Origin: JBGPQJ01 sp963829485
GTDB taxonomy: Bacteria; Chloroflexota; Anaerolineae; Anaerolineales; Villigracilaceae
Assembly (NCBI GenBank): GCA_963829485.1
Contig: CAWHIK010000002.1
Coordinates: 124,001 to 188,000 of the forward strand
Direction of reading: 5' to 3'
DNA: 64,000 nt
In this document: positions 38,884 to 48,028 of the stretch, in pieces
Layout of the letters: the number at the start of each line of letters is the position of its first letter
Numbering within the stretch: position 1 is the first letter of the stretch
Made by a program: the position numbers and the translations under genes
The notes under the pieces: generated by a model
Told to the model about the DNA's origin: nothing
The model's database searches: none
Seen by the model: only the letters and a program-made list of their open reading frames with translations

Positions 38884-40320
38884 TTAAGCAATGACGGGCA
38901 ATTTCAGCAAATCGGAAAACCGCCGAATGTAGAAATCCGCCTTTGCAGAATTTTCATAGTTGAAAGCGATCGTTTTCATCCCAACCGCCCGTGCCCCTTC
39001 CAGTTCGGAGGCCTTATGACCCACAAAAGCCGTCCGCTCAGACGCCACGCCCAACTGCCGCAGCGCAGCCTGATAGATCCTGGGGTCCGGCTTGCGCACC
39101 CCGAGTTCCTTGGATGAAATGATCGAATCCCAGACGTGGACAAACCCACCGTGGTCGAACCAGTTCAGTTTGACATGGACCGGATTGGCGGTGTCGGTCA
39201 CGATGCCCAGCAAATAGCCCCTATGCTTCAGATCAAGGAGAGTCTTTTGAACGCCATCGAAAAACTGGACGCCGTCATCCTCTTCAGCCAGGATCTGTTT
39301 ACCGCGCTCGATGTGTTCCGGCCGGGTAACACCATAGGACCGGAGGATCGCCTCGCGGAACTGGTCCTGGTTGATCTCGCCCCGGTAAGCCTGTTCGGTG
39401 ATCCTCTCCCGCTCCTGAGTGTGATTGTTATCCGCATCCAGCCTTAAATCCTTAAGGAATCCATTGAACACCAGGCCGCGTTGTTGAGGTCGATAGTAAA
39501 GAATATCGCCTGCGTCGAACAGGATGGCGCAGACCGATCGCGGATCAGCCGGCTCCGTCTGAGCTTTTTCCGCTGCCTGAATCTGATCCTGCCGCAGGAG
39601 GTCGACCAGCTCCATCATCGTGTCGATGACCGCATCCGGAGTAGCCCCCTCGTCCGACTCCCCATGATCGAAATCGTGCCGGATCTGGACCGCCAGGCGA
39701 AAGCCTGCTTTTCGCGATCCCACAATATCCCTGGCGATGCGATCGCCCACATAGAGACAGTCACTGGTGGGCACATTGGCCAGGCGGGCCGCATAATGAA
39801 AGATCGCCGGATCGGGTTTACGGCGGCCATATTCGCTCGACAGGACAATGGGATCAAAGTAATGGCGTATCCCGTATTCATCCAGGTTGACCGGCACCTG
39901 TCCGCGGCTGCACACGTTGCTGATCAGCCCGATCTTCAGCCCCATGGCCTGGAGAGATTCCAGGACGGCCGGCATCTCGGGGCGCATGTTGCGCTGGTAG
40001 TAGTGGGTTTCGATGTACAGCATCAGATCTTCGGAGAATGCCGCCAGTGCATCCAGATCCACAGGGTGGTCGACCAGGATATAGTCGCGCCAGACAGCCT
40101 GCGTGGAAAGCTCCTCCATGCTTTGGACGCTCCAGCGATGGTATCGTTCAAGCCCATCCGAGACCAATTGATAGAGTCCCTGGTTGTCGAGATGCAGGTC
40201 GATCCCGGCAGACAGGAGCCGTTCCTGGAGGCCCGTTGTGGCCGCCAGACGTAGCTCGCGTGTATAGCCGAAGGTCTGGATCGTGCCCCCCATATCAAAG
40301 AACACAGCCCGGATGCTCAT
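38884..40320 (-). CDS. Tandem HAD-HAD protein
   Basis: A 478-residue protein with two complete HAD domains joined by a charged linker (about 235-262). Domain 1 has Asp9 (FDMGGTI), LISNVCS, Lys168 in GRRKPDP and motif IV YVGDRIARD. Domain 2 has Asp269 (LFDAGDIL), GIVTDTAN and GVRKPDP, but motif IV is FVGHKASE, so the metal-binding Asp pair is lost and this domain may be inactive or altered. ATG 40320 is chosen over ATG 40326 because of a GAGAG spacing; a longer frame reaches 40386. It lies between the ABC binding protein gene and the HAD-isomerase fusion, in the RpiR-led operon. Substrate unknown; sugar phosphates are the likeliest. Confidence 0.85.
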   Translation of the reverse strand: MSIRAVFFDMGGTIQTFGYTRELRLAATTGLQERLLSAGIDLHLDNQGLYQLVSDGLERYHRWSVQSMEELSTQAVWRDYILVDHPVDLDALAAFSEDLMLYIETHYYQRNMRPEMPAVLESLQAMGLKIGLISNVCSRGQVPVNLDEYGIRHYFDPIVLSSEYGRRKPDPAIFHYAARLANVPTSDCLYVGDRIARDIVGSRKAGFRLAVQIRHDFDHGESDEGATPDAVIDTMMELVDLLRQDQIQAAEKAQTEPADPRSVCAILFDAGDILYYRPQQRGLVFNGFLKDLRLDADNNHTQERERITEQAYRGEINQDQFREAILRSYGVTRPEHIERGKQILAEEDDGVQFFDGVQKTLLDLKHRGYLLGIVTDTANPVHVKLNWFDHGGFVHVWDSIISSKELGVRKPDPRIYQAALRQLGVASERTAFVGHKASELEGARAVGMKTIAFNYENSAKADFYIRRFSDLLKLPVIA

Positions 40321-40438
40321 ACCCATCTCTCTACTTTCAGATAATGTTTCACTTACCGCGAAGACATTTTTCGTCCAAGCGTTCACTAAACAAATCCCTT
40401 TATTAAGATAATGCCTTCTTCTTTTTTTGCCCCCGGGG

Positions 40439-40485
40439 AGGTATCTTTGGACACGCGCCAGTTCGGTCAGTGTCCAAAGATACCT
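40439..40485. repeat. 16-bp inverted repeat between binding-protein gene and HAD-HAD gene
   Basis: AGGTATCTTTGGACAC and its exact complement enclose a 15-base loop. There is no T-run on either side. On the operon mRNA this hairpin lies 28 bases past the binding-protein stop, where 3' protective hairpins often raise binding-protein levels. Confidence 0.7.
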
Positions 40486-40512
40486 GATGACTTGTGTATC
40501 CCCGGACTCTTA

Positions 40513-41715
40513 CTATTGCCCTAAGGAATTGATAGCCCAGAAATCGCGCACCAGACTGGCTTGTTCATAGATGGCGACGGGATCTTCCGGCCACAGTCCG
40601 GCTTCGCTGAAGGGCGGCGCGCCTTCCGGTGCGGCCAGGTCTGTCCGGCCAGGCCAGTTGCCGAGCACGTTCCAAGGTTCACGGCCTTCCTCGGTCAGAG
40701 CGAAACGGATGTACAGCTTGGCTGCGTTGGGATGGGGTGCGTTGTTGGCAATGCCGAGATAAGTGACGCTCGACGTGCCGTTGCTGGGTTTCACATCCTG
40801 GCAGACGCCAAAGGCAATCTCGCCCTTGGCCGTATCCCGGACCTTGGAATAGGAGGTCAGGGCCAACCCTGCCGGTTCCGTCATGCCCAAAGAGGCCACG
40901 GCTTCGGTGACCTCATCACCACCCGGCATGAGGACGAGATTCGAACTCTTGGCAAATTTCTTGACCCACAGCCAGCCGGCATTGGGCGTGTCTTCGCCAA
41001 AATCCGGATCCGTCGTCCATTCTTTCCCTTCCTGATCCAGGTAGGCTTGAGCCAATTCATCGCCATGCTCGATCATCATGACATAGTAGGAAATCTTGTC
41101 GGACTCAGCTAACGGATCCTCAACATAGATCTTTTTATCCCAGGTGCCATCCACTACTTGCCAGATGTTGTCAATCGGGCATCCCTCCGGATTCTGCTCG
41201 ATGTTATACCCCCACGCATCTCCACCATAGCGTTGGATCGCAAACGGCCGGTCTTCGGAGAGGATAAGGGAGTCCGCAAACTCATCGGGGATGAACGGCA
41301 GCACATATCCATTCGGGTAAACTTCCCCGAATAACGTTTCACCCTCGCTGTTGAACCACACATCGGCAACGACGTTGCCGGATTTCTGCTCCTCAACCAT
41401 TTTGAGGGCGATATCACCCATGTCGTACCCTTCCAGGGTGATGTCCGGATATTTCTGATTCCAGATTTCGATCTGGTCTTCGATGCGGGAGGAGCTGGCG
41501 TAGACGACAACTTTCCCTTCTTCCTTTGCAGCGGCTTCGATCGCAGCCCAATCCTGCACTTCGGGGGCTGCCGGGACTTCGGGGGCTGCCGGGACTTCGG
41601 TGGCAGCAGGAGCATCTGGAACAACGGGGGCTTCCGTGGGTGTCGCCGTTGGCGCGCAGCCCACAATGAAGCTGACTAGTACGACAAGTGCCATTAACTT
41701 AACGATCATTTTCAT
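40513..41715 (-). CDS. ABC transporter substrate-binding lipoprotein (FbpA/AfuA-PotD type)
   Basis: A 400-residue lipoprotein with lipobox IVGC (Cys20) and a Pro/Ala/Glu linker that repeats VPAAPE. The mature protein is a two-lobed type II binding protein: KVVVYASSS opens lobe 1, YGGDAWGYN is the hinge region and YLGIANNAPHP opens the last strand. Family members bind ferric iron, spermidine, thiamine, phosphonates or sugar phosphates. No tyrosine pair typical of iron binders is obvious. It follows the ATPase by 147 bases and precedes HAD genes; an RpiR regulator heads the operon, so a phosphorylated sugar is the most attractive ligand. That is inference. Confidence 0.88.
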   Translation of the reverse strand: MKMIVKLMALVVLVSFIVGCAPTATPTEAPVVPDAPAATEVPAAPEVPAAPEVQDWAAIEAAAKEEGKVVVYASSSRIEDQIEIWNQKYPDITLEGYDMGDIALKMVEEQKSGNVVADVWFNSEGETLFGEVYPNGYVLPFIPDEFADSLILSEDRPFAIQRYGGDAWGYNIEQNPEGCPIDNIWQVVDGTWDKKIYVEDPLAESDKISYYVMMIEHGDELAQAYLDQEGKEWTTDPDFGEDTPNAGWLWVKKFAKSSNLVLMPGGDEVTEAVASLGMTEPAGLALTSYSKVRDTAKGEIAFGVCQDVKPSNGTSSVTYLGIANNAPHPNAAKLYIRFALTEEGREPWNVLGNWPGRTDLAAPEGAPPFSEAGLWPEDPVAIYEQASLVRDFWAINSLGQ

Positions 41716-41862
41716 CTCTCACTCCTTAATTGGGTTGGAAATGGATTGATAGGGACACGAACTTCTTTTCTTCGATGACTTCCTGATATCCGGCCTCCTT
41801 TCATTCGATGATACCAATTTGGGTTGTTCGGAGAAAATCCATGCGCTATGCTCCGTTGGGTC

Positions 41863-42945
41863 TCATGAAACAAGGATGTTGCCGCTTTCTTTATCGTACA
41901 GGTTCAGTAATTGCGGGTCGAATTTCAGCCAGATCTTCTCATCCATCATGATCTTGCTGATGCCGATCACCTTGACGGTTAACTCCGTCTCACCGCGCCG
42001 CGCCACAATGGTCGAATCGGCGCCGGACGGCAGGACAGAATAGACTTTGAACTCCACCGCTTCCGCATCCGGTTTGTTCGAAATTCCAATATCTTCCGGT
42101 CGCAGGGCAATCACCACCTGACCGGTGGCGGAACGCGTGTCGACGGAAACAGTAAAGTCCTGCACCTTGACCGCGTTCTTCCCGTCCACCGACCCTTCCA
42201 GAAGGTTGACCTTGGGATTCCCGATGAAATCTGCCACGAAAAGATTGGCCGGGAAATGATAAATTTTGTCAGGGCTGTCCAATTGCTGCAGAACGCCTTC
42301 TTTCATGACTGCGATCTGGGAGGACATGGTCAGCGCTTCCACCTGGTCGTGGGTCACATAGATGGTCGTGGCTCCGGCAACGTAGTGCAGATGTTTTAAT
42401 TCGGCGCGCATATCCATGCGCAAGCGGGCATCCAGGTTGGAGAGCGGCTCGTCCATCAGGAATACCGCGGGACGGTACGCCAGCATGCGCGCGAGCGCAA
42501 TGCGCTGCTGCTGACCGCCGCTCATCTCACGCGGGTAGCGGTCCTCGTAGCCCGCCATTTGCACTTCTTCCAGTGACTGCTTGACCCGTTGTTTAATCTC
42601 CGACCTTGGAAATTTCTTGATTTCAAGCGCAAACTCCATGTTCTGAGCCACCTTCATATGCGGCCAGAGCGCATAGTTCTGGAATACCAAACCCAGATCG
42701 CGCTTTCCGGACGGCAGCGATATGCCCTTGTCGTACGAGAAGACCAGCTTGTCGCCGATGTAGATCTCTCCCCCATCCGGGTCCTCCAGCCCCGCCACGC
42801 AGCGCAGGAGGGTCGTCTTCCCGCAGCCGGAAGGGCCGAGCAGGGTGAGGAAGCTTCCGGATTCGATGTTCAGGCTGACATTATTGACCGCAGCATTTTC
42901 TCCGAAACGTTTTGTAAGGTTTTTTATGGTGATCGCAGTAGCCAT
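41863..42945 (-). CDS. ABC transporter ATP-binding protein (FbpC/PotA type)
   Basis: A 360-residue importer ATPase with Walker A (GPSGCGKTTLL, about 36-46), Q-loop (VFQNYALWPHM), signature SGGQQQRIALAR, Walker B (VFLMDEPLSNLD) and H-loop (VTHDQ). A C-terminal TOBE domain (about 260-360) is typical of the spermidine/iron/sugar subfamily and may sense regulatory signals. It begins 12 bases after the permease and drives the fused permease and binding protein on either side. No mutation of catalytic residues is seen. Confidence 0.93.
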   Translation of the reverse strand: MATAITIKNLTKRFGENAAVNNVSLNIESGSFLTLLGPSGCGKTTLLRCVAGLEDPDGGEIYIGDKLVFSYDKGISLPSGKRDLGLVFQNYALWPHMKVAQNMEFALEIKKFPRSEIKQRVKQSLEEVQMAGYEDRYPREMSGGQQQRIALARMLAYRPAVFLMDEPLSNLDARLRMDMRAELKHLHYVAGATTIYVTHDQVEALTMSSQIAVMKEGVLQQLDSPDKIYHFPANLFVADFIGNPKVNLLEGSVDGKNAVKVQDFTVSVDTRSATGQVVIALRPEDIGISNKPDAEAVEFKVYSVLPSGADSTIVARRGETELTVKVIGISKIMMDEKIWLKFDPQLLNLYDKESGNILVS

Positions 42946-42957
42946 GGTTTCCTCTCT

Positions 42958-44793
42958 TTACATTCCCAGACCTTTTTTAAGACTGCCGCCACGGAAGCGT
43001 CCGATGATGAAGTTGCCGATCGCTACCAGCACGATCAGGATGATGATCACCGCGTTGGCCAATTGATCATCCCCATTTTCCTTATAGCGCATCGTTTGTG
43101 TGGCCAGCACCATCGTGGATGGCGTGACCAGCAGGATGATCAGCGATAGTTCCCGCATGGTGGTGATGAACGTCAGCAGAAAGCCTGCCACAAATCCACT
43201 GCTGGTCAGCGGCATGATGATCCTGCGGAAGCGTTCGAAGAAATTCGCTCCGGAAACCACCGCCGCCTCCTCCAGTTCCCGGCCGACCTGCATCATGGCA
43301 GAGACGCCGGACCGTGAGGAATAGGGGATATGCTTCGCCACCGAGACGATCACCAGCAAAGCGAAGGTCCCGTAGAGAGCCGGGATCGGCCCGAAGGGTC
43401 TGGCAAACATGGAAATGTAAACTGCGCCAAACGCAATTCCCGGGATCACATACGGAATGAAGGCCAGCTGCTCAACCAGCCTGCCCAGGCGGGTGCCCCG
43501 GCCTTTGACGATGGCATAACCGAGAATGACCCCCAGCAGCGCCGTAAAGCCGCCCGTCCAGATCGACAACCGGATCGAATTCCAGGCATAAAAATAGATT
43601 TTGGGGTTGCGCAACACGCCAGGTGACCCGTTGTTATAGAGGGGATTGCTCTCTCCGATCCAATTTTGCAAGGTGAGGTTGTCCAGGCTGTAATTCCCGG
43701 GGACCAGCATGAACGTGTCGTAGGCCAGAAGACCCAGCGGCAGCGCGATGACCAGGATCTGGAAAACGATCACGGCAAGGGTCATCGGTCTGCCCCACTT
43801 GCCCAGCTTCGTAAGATGCGCCATAAAACCACGTCCGCCGATGGTTTCATAACTCCGGCGGGTACCCACCATCCTCTGATTCATGTAAATGAGAATCATG
43901 GAGAACAGGATCAAGGTGATCGCCAGTACATACGCATCCGCCACGTCCCCAATGTTGACGGCCGAGCGGATCATGGTCGAGACGGTATAGTATTTCACCG
44001 GCACACCCAGGATTGCCGGACCGCCATAGGTACCCATCACCTTGGAAAAGGTCATGATGACGCCTGAGAGGATGGCCGGCAGGATTAGCGGGAAGGTGAT
44101 CTTGCGCAGGATTCGCAAGCGGCTGGCGCCCATTAAGTCCCCGGCTTCCTCCAGGCTGGAATCGATCGACATCAACGCCGCAGAGACAAACAGGAAGAAG
44201 AAGGTGTAGTAATGCAGGGCGCTGGTGATGATGATCGGCAGCGGACCATAGGAGATCCACATCGGCGGGCTCTGGCCTGTGAAGTACTGATAGACGCCGG
44301 GCGATCCGCCCGCGATACTGCTCTTAAAGAAGACCGACCAGGCGGCAGCCATCGTCCAGCCCGGCATGATGTAGGGCAGCACGGCCAGCTGGTTGATAGT
44401 CGTTCGGCCGGTCATGTCGGTGCGGATGCACATCCATGCCAGTGAGCCGCCGATACCCAGCGCAAGGACCGTTGCGCCGATGGAGATCGTGATGGAATGC
44501 AAGAGCGGATCATAGAGGTAGGGTTTGCTGAACTTGCTCAGGATCATTCTCTGGTAATGAAAAAGGGTTAACTTGCCCACTTCAGCGGTTGGGACCCTGA
44601 ACACATCCTTTTGCTGGTAAGTGACCGTGGTCGCCACCATGCGGTAAAGAGGCACCACGACCATGTAGAACATCAGGAACAGCATGATTAATGACAGTAC
44701 AACTTTCGGATTGCTCAACCAGCGCCAGAACCTCCGCAGGCGCGCTTGAAGCTTCTGAGTGAAGGGAACTTGAGAGATAGCAATTTCAGCCAT
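42958..44793 (-). CDS. ABC transporter fused permease (FbpB type)
   Basis: A 611-residue permease with two homologous halves of six membrane helices each, the layout of FbpB/AfuB. Each half carries an EAA loop that docks to the ATPase: EEAGDLMGASRLRILRKI in the first and EEAAVVSGANFFERFRRI in the second. The N-terminus is cytoplasmic and basic (RLRRFWRW). It starts 26 bases after the RpiR regulator gene. With one ATPase and one binding protein it completes an importer. Fusion of both membrane halves is normal for the iron/phosphonate/sugar-phosphate branch and unusual for spermidine or maltose systems. Confidence 0.92.
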   Translation of the reverse strand: MAEIAISQVPFTQKLQARLRRFWRWLSNPKVVLSLIMLFLMFYMVVVPLYRMVATTVTYQQKDVFRVPTAEVGKLTLFHYQRMILSKFSKPYLYDPLLHSITISIGATVLALGIGGSLAWMCIRTDMTGRTTINQLAVLPYIMPGWTMAAAWSVFFKSSIAGGSPGVYQYFTGQSPPMWISYGPLPIIITSALHYYTFFFLFVSAALMSIDSSLEEAGDLMGASRLRILRKITFPLILPAILSGVIMTFSKVMGTYGGPAILGVPVKYYTVSTMIRSAVNIGDVADAYVLAITLILFSMILIYMNQRMVGTRRSYETIGGRGFMAHLTKLGKWGRPMTLAVIVFQILVIALPLGLLAYDTFMLVPGNYSLDNLTLQNWIGESNPLYNNGSPGVLRNPKIYFYAWNSIRLSIWTGGFTALLGVILGYAIVKGRGTRLGRLVEQLAFIPYVIPGIAFGAVYISMFARPFGPIPALYGTFALLVIVSVAKHIPYSSRSGVSAMMQVGRELEEAAVVSGANFFERFRRIIMPLTSSGFVAGFLLTFITTMRELSLIILLVTPSTMVLATQTMRYKENGDDQLANAVIIILIVLVAIGNFIIGRFRGGSLKKGLGM

Positions 44794-44819
44794 AAACGAC
44801 TCCTAAATCGCCTTGTTGG

Positions 44820-45686
44820 TCATCCAGAGTGTTTTAATCGCCCGCGCAGCTGGTCCAGTTTATCCAGGTTGGCTGTCACAGCATCCTGGTTCTTGGTGGC
44901 TATTTCCAGGAGGAGCGTGTTAATAATCGTCATGGGTACTACCAGGGAATGAAATGCTGAAACAGGTCCCCGTTTGGCAGTCAGAACGATATCCACTTTC
45001 TCCCCGATCACCGAGCCCAACGTATCCGTCAGCAGGATCGCCGGGCACTTCACTTCATTAGCGTAATCCAATACAAGTTGCATCGTCACATTAATGTCAA
45101 AAAAACCAATCACGAACAGAAGATCGCGATCGGTCATCAGAAGCATCGGTTCCAGGGTTTCGCGCCCGGCTGTCGTAAGCGGGATGACCTGTTTTCCAAA
45201 ACGGGTGAGGCGGAGGTTTAGCAGGTTAACCAATGAGATCGAAGGGCCGGTTCCATAAACGAAGAATCGATCGCACGCAATAATGGCCGCAACGGATTTA
45301 TGCAATGCTTCACGGTCCACCGTCTGGAGAGCCTGCGTCAAATAATCGATTTCAGAGACGGTTACTTTCTCAAAAATATCCCCCGCCTCCCGTAAATCAT
45401 CCAGCCGGCTGCGCAGGCGGGCCGAATGCGTGACCCGGCTGCGAAAATTTTCCTGCAGAACAGCACGCATGGCGGGGTAGCTGTCGAAGCCCAGCGTTCG
45501 CGCGAAACGCACCATCGTGGCTTCGCTTAATCCCAACCGGTCAGCCAGCTCTCCGGCAGATAGGAAAGCGGATTCCTCCTGGTTCTTCCGAAGGTAATTG
45601 GCGATATGCTTCTCACTCTTGGTGAGCTGGCTGTAGTGCTCAGTGATGATTTGGCTGAAATCCTGATCACTCATCGCTTCATTCAC
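44820..45686 (-). CDS. MurR/RpiR-family transcriptional regulator
   Basis: A regulator of about 288 residues. The N-terminal HTH (residues about 1-80) contains GELADRLGLSEATMVRFARTLGF, and the C-terminal SIS domain (about 120-260) binds phosphosugars in this family (RFFVYGTGPSIS, LLFVIGFFD). The proposed start is GTG 45686, with GAGGTG six bases upstream; GTG 45695 and ATG 45674 are alternatives. It is the first gene of the ABC/HAD operon and its own promoter region carries palindromes that it probably binds. RpiR-type regulators respond to phosphorylated sugars, which fits the phosphatase-like genes behind it. Confidence 0.9.
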   Translation of the reverse strand: MNEAMSDQDFSQIITEHYSQLTKSEKHIANYLRKNQEESAFLSAGELADRLGLSEATMVRFARTLGFDSYPAMRAVLQENFRSRVTHSARLRSRLDDLREAGDIFEKVTVSEIDYLTQALQTVDREALHKSVAAIIACDRFFVYGTGPSISLVNLLNLRLTRFGKQVIPLTTAGRETLEPMLLMTDRDLLFVIGFFDINVTMQLVLDYANEVKCPAILLTDTLGSVIGEKVDIVLTAKRGPVSAFHSLVVPMTIINTLLLEIATKNQDAVTANLDKLDQLRGRLKHSG

Positions 45687-45747
45687 GGTTTTCACCTCGC
45701 ATCAACCCGGGAACAGGAACAGGCTTGACTTTCAAAATTTATTAAAG

Positions 45748-45763
45748 TGAAAATTATCTTTCA
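45748..45763 (-). promoter_or_regulatory. Probable RpiR operator downstream of the promoter
   Basis: TGAAAATTATCTTTCA has inverted TGAAA/TTTCA half-sites six bases apart, at about the expected transcription start of the regulator gene. Confidence 0.5.
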
Positions 45764-45770
45764 TTTGTTT

Positions 45771-45799
45771 ATAATATATCAAATTTCACTGAAATGCAA
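45771..45799 (-). promoter_or_regulatory. Promoter of the RpiR operon with embedded operator
   Basis: On the minus strand, -35 TTGCAT (45799-45794) and -10 TATTAT (45776-45771) are separated by 17 bases. The spacer holds the palindrome ATTTCACTGAAAT (45783-45795), with the same TGAAA/TTTCA half-sites as the downstream site. A repressor bound here would block RNA polymerase. Confidence 0.6.
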
Positions 45800-45892
45800 G
45801 TGTTCTTTCAGCAAAAGTACATTTGTCATCCAGAGACAGGTCATTCGGCCAAGGGGATAGACGTGAGTGATGCCTCTGGTATTTGCCGTTGT

Positions 45893-47146
45893 CTACGGCA
45901 GGGAAGGTTGTTCTCCCGGAAGAGTTTCTTCTGCCCCATCGTAGTTCCATAATTGAGGGAATTTCTTTACCACCACCGCAGCGGCGATCACACAACCCAC
46001 CCCGCCCGAAATGATGGCAAACGGAACTCCAAATGCCTGCGCCACCAGCCCCGCTTCCATTTCACCGAGCTGCGGCCCCCCCTTGAAAAAGATCTGGGTA
46101 ATGCTCATCATGCGCCCGCGCATCGCGTCCGGGGTCAGCAGCTGCCGCACCGTGTTGCGAATGATCGTGCTCAGCCCGTCAAAAAAACCGATCAGGATGA
46201 GCGCCAGCGTGGTCAACCAGAACGAAGTGGACAGGCCGAACACGATCGTGGACAGGCCGAACGCTGCCACAGAAACGACGATCAGAGCTCCCTGACGATG
46301 CAGGTTGCTTTTTTGTGACAGGTATAACGCAATGATCAAGGTGCCGATGGACTGTGAGGCCGACAACCAGCCGTATTGAATCGGCCCCACATGCAGGATG
46401 TCCTGCGCCACGAACGGCAGCAAGGTATTCGCGGAAGAGAAGAATGAGCCGAAGAAATCCAGGATCATGGCCGAGAGGATGATGGGGGAGTTCAGGATGA
46501 AGTCGATCCCCGCGCGCATATCAATGAACGTCCTGCGGAGCTCAAAGGATTTCCCTTCCATCTGCATCGAGACATTTCCCATCAGCACCAGCGCGGCGAT
46601 GACGGCCAAAAAGGAAACGGCATTGAGCCAATAGGTCCATTCCAGACCCAGAAAGGCGATCACCACGCCGGCAATGACCGGCCCCAGAATGCCGCCCACC
46701 TTGGAGGCAATGGAGGTCAGGCTGTAGGCACTGGGCAGGTCTTCCCGCGGGACGAGGGAGGGGATGAGCGCCTGCCGGGCAGGCACATCGAAGACCACCG
46801 CCACGGTCTGGATGGCGACCAGGCCGAACAGCATCGCCAACGTCATCTGACCCTGTGCTGTTTTCACACCCAGGATCAGGGCGACGAATCCCTGGGCAGC
46901 CTGGGTGAGGATGGTCATCTTTCGGCGATCCACGCGGTCCGCAACGACCCCGGCGAACAGGGAGAAGAAGACCACCGGAAGGAACCGCACCAGTCCGATC
47001 CCGCTGATGACCAGGGGCTGGTCGGTCAGGATTCGCAGCTGCCAGTACATCGCCCACAACTGCATCTGCGATCCCATAAACGAAATCAGATGGCCGATCC
47101 AGTACATCACGAACGGTCTGGATCGAAATGCCGGAGGCATTATCAT
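45893..47146 (-). CDS. Major facilitator superfamily transporter (EntS-like)
   Basis: A 417-residue transporter with about twelve membrane helices. The conserved loop between helices 2 and 3 is present as GVVADRVDRRKM (the G-x-x-x-D-R-x-x-R-[RK] motif A), and FDVPARQALIPSLVPREDLPS marks the EntS/multidrug exporter group. ATG 47146 (MIMPPAFRS) follows GGGAGC and is preferred over an upstream in-frame start at 47173. It probably exports a small molecule using the proton gradient. It stands between the HAD gene upstream and the RpiR promoter downstream, about 94 bases from the latter. Confidence 0.88.
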   Translation of the reverse strand: MIMPPAFRSRPFVMYWIGHLISFMGSQMQLWAMYWQLRILTDQPLVISGIGLVRFLPVVFFSLFAGVVADRVDRRKMTILTQAAQGFVALILGVKTAQGQMTLAMLFGLVAIQTVAVVFDVPARQALIPSLVPREDLPSAYSLTSIASKVGGILGPVIAGVVIAFLGLEWTYWLNAVSFLAVIAALVLMGNVSMQMEGKSFELRRTFIDMRAGIDFILNSPIILSAMILDFFGSFFSSANTLLPFVAQDILHVGPIQYGWLSASQSIGTLIIALYLSQKSNLHRQGALIVVSVAAFGLSTIVFGLSTSFWLTTLALILIGFFDGLSTIIRNTVRQLLTPDAMRGRMMSITQIFFKGGPQLGEMEAGLVAQAFGVPFAIISGGVGCVIAAAVVVKKFPQLWNYDGAEETLPGEQPSLP

Positions 47147-47251
47147 GCGGTTTTTTCTGCTCCCATCAGCCAAATCCCTTCGAAATCTCTGGCGGAGATC
47201 AATGGACAGGGATCACTCGTCATTTTTGGATCCGGCAGGGTCCGGCGCGAT

Positions 47252-48013
47252 TCAACTCGACGCGCCCGGGTCCCGCGGCGGGAAAATGTCCAGAAGCTCC
47301 CCCAGCGATTGGATGACCCGATCGGGTGCAACCGTCTGTTCCCCTTGATCAGCCTGCGGCTGGCCTGGCGGTTCGAGAACAATTCCGAGCGCGAATCCGG
47401 CGCGCTTGCAGCCGACCACATCCTTTGAGATCCGGTTGCCGAGGTAGGCGCACGCGGCGGGTTCCACGGCCATGGCATCCGTGGCTGCGCGGAAGATTTC
47501 CGGGGCCGGCTTGCGGATTTTCACCGCAGAAGACAACACCACAACTTCAAAATAGCCGTTCCAGCCGAAGGCCTCCAGGCTGCGCGGCACATCCAGCGAG
47601 GACATGCTATTGCTGATCACACCCAGGCGGTAGCCTCTGCTTTTTAATGCGAGGAGTGCCTGTTCTGCCCCCGGTCTGGGGACTGCGCGCCCCTTACGCT
47701 CGCTCCAGGCCAGCATCAGTTCAGCCGCCGCCGGTCCGATCCGCTCGCCCGAATACTCAGGAAGCAGCCAGCGGGTCCAGATCTCCTGTTCGGATAACTG
47801 GAGCCGGTTCGCCTGCGCCCAATCCCGGTACGCGTTGTGCCGGCGGTTCAATTCATCCCAAAACTCATCGCCGGCGTCGTTCTCCCCGATCAGCGCGAGC
47901 ATGCGCTGGACAGCCGCGCGCTGAGTTGGGGCGTGCGGTTCGCGCATCCGCAGCGTGCCGTTTACGTCAAAGAATATTGCCTCGACAGACTGATGCCCGG
48001 TTTTTCGAATCAT
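47252..48013 (-). CDS. HAD-family hydrolase
   Basis: A 253-residue HAD protein. Nucleophile Asp16 lies in FFDVNGTLR, where Asn18 replaces the usual general-acid Asp. Motif II is GVISNSMS, motif III is the Lys of KIRKPAPE, and motif IV is YLGNRISKD, with Asn in place of the first Asp. A helical cap (about 30-110) with an ARWxxRWLLPE-type segment (IWTRWLLPEYSGER) is shared by all HADs of this region, so they form one paralogous set. It is 15 bases from the kinase gene upstream. Two substitutions at catalytic positions make ordinary phosphatase chemistry uncertain. Confidence 0.85.
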   Translation of the reverse strand: MIRKTGHQSVEAIFFDVNGTLRMREPHAPTQRAAVQRMLALIGENDAGDEFWDELNRRHNAYRDWAQANRLQLSEQEIWTRWLLPEYSGERIGPAAAELMLAWSERKGRAVPRPGAEQALLALKSRGYRLGVISNSMSSLDVPRSLEAFGWNGYFEVVVLSSAVKIRKPAPEIFRAATDAMAVEPAACAYLGNRISKDVVGCKRAGFALGIVLEPPGQPQADQGEQTVAPDRVIQSLGELLDIFPPRDPGASS

Positions 48014-48028
48014 CTTTTTTTGGCAATC

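Noticed and set aside
45725..45775. A plus-strand promoter from TTGACT (45725) and TATAAT (45770)
   Set aside because: The spacing is 39 bases and no plus-strand gene follows; the minus-strand promoter with 17-base spacing fits better.
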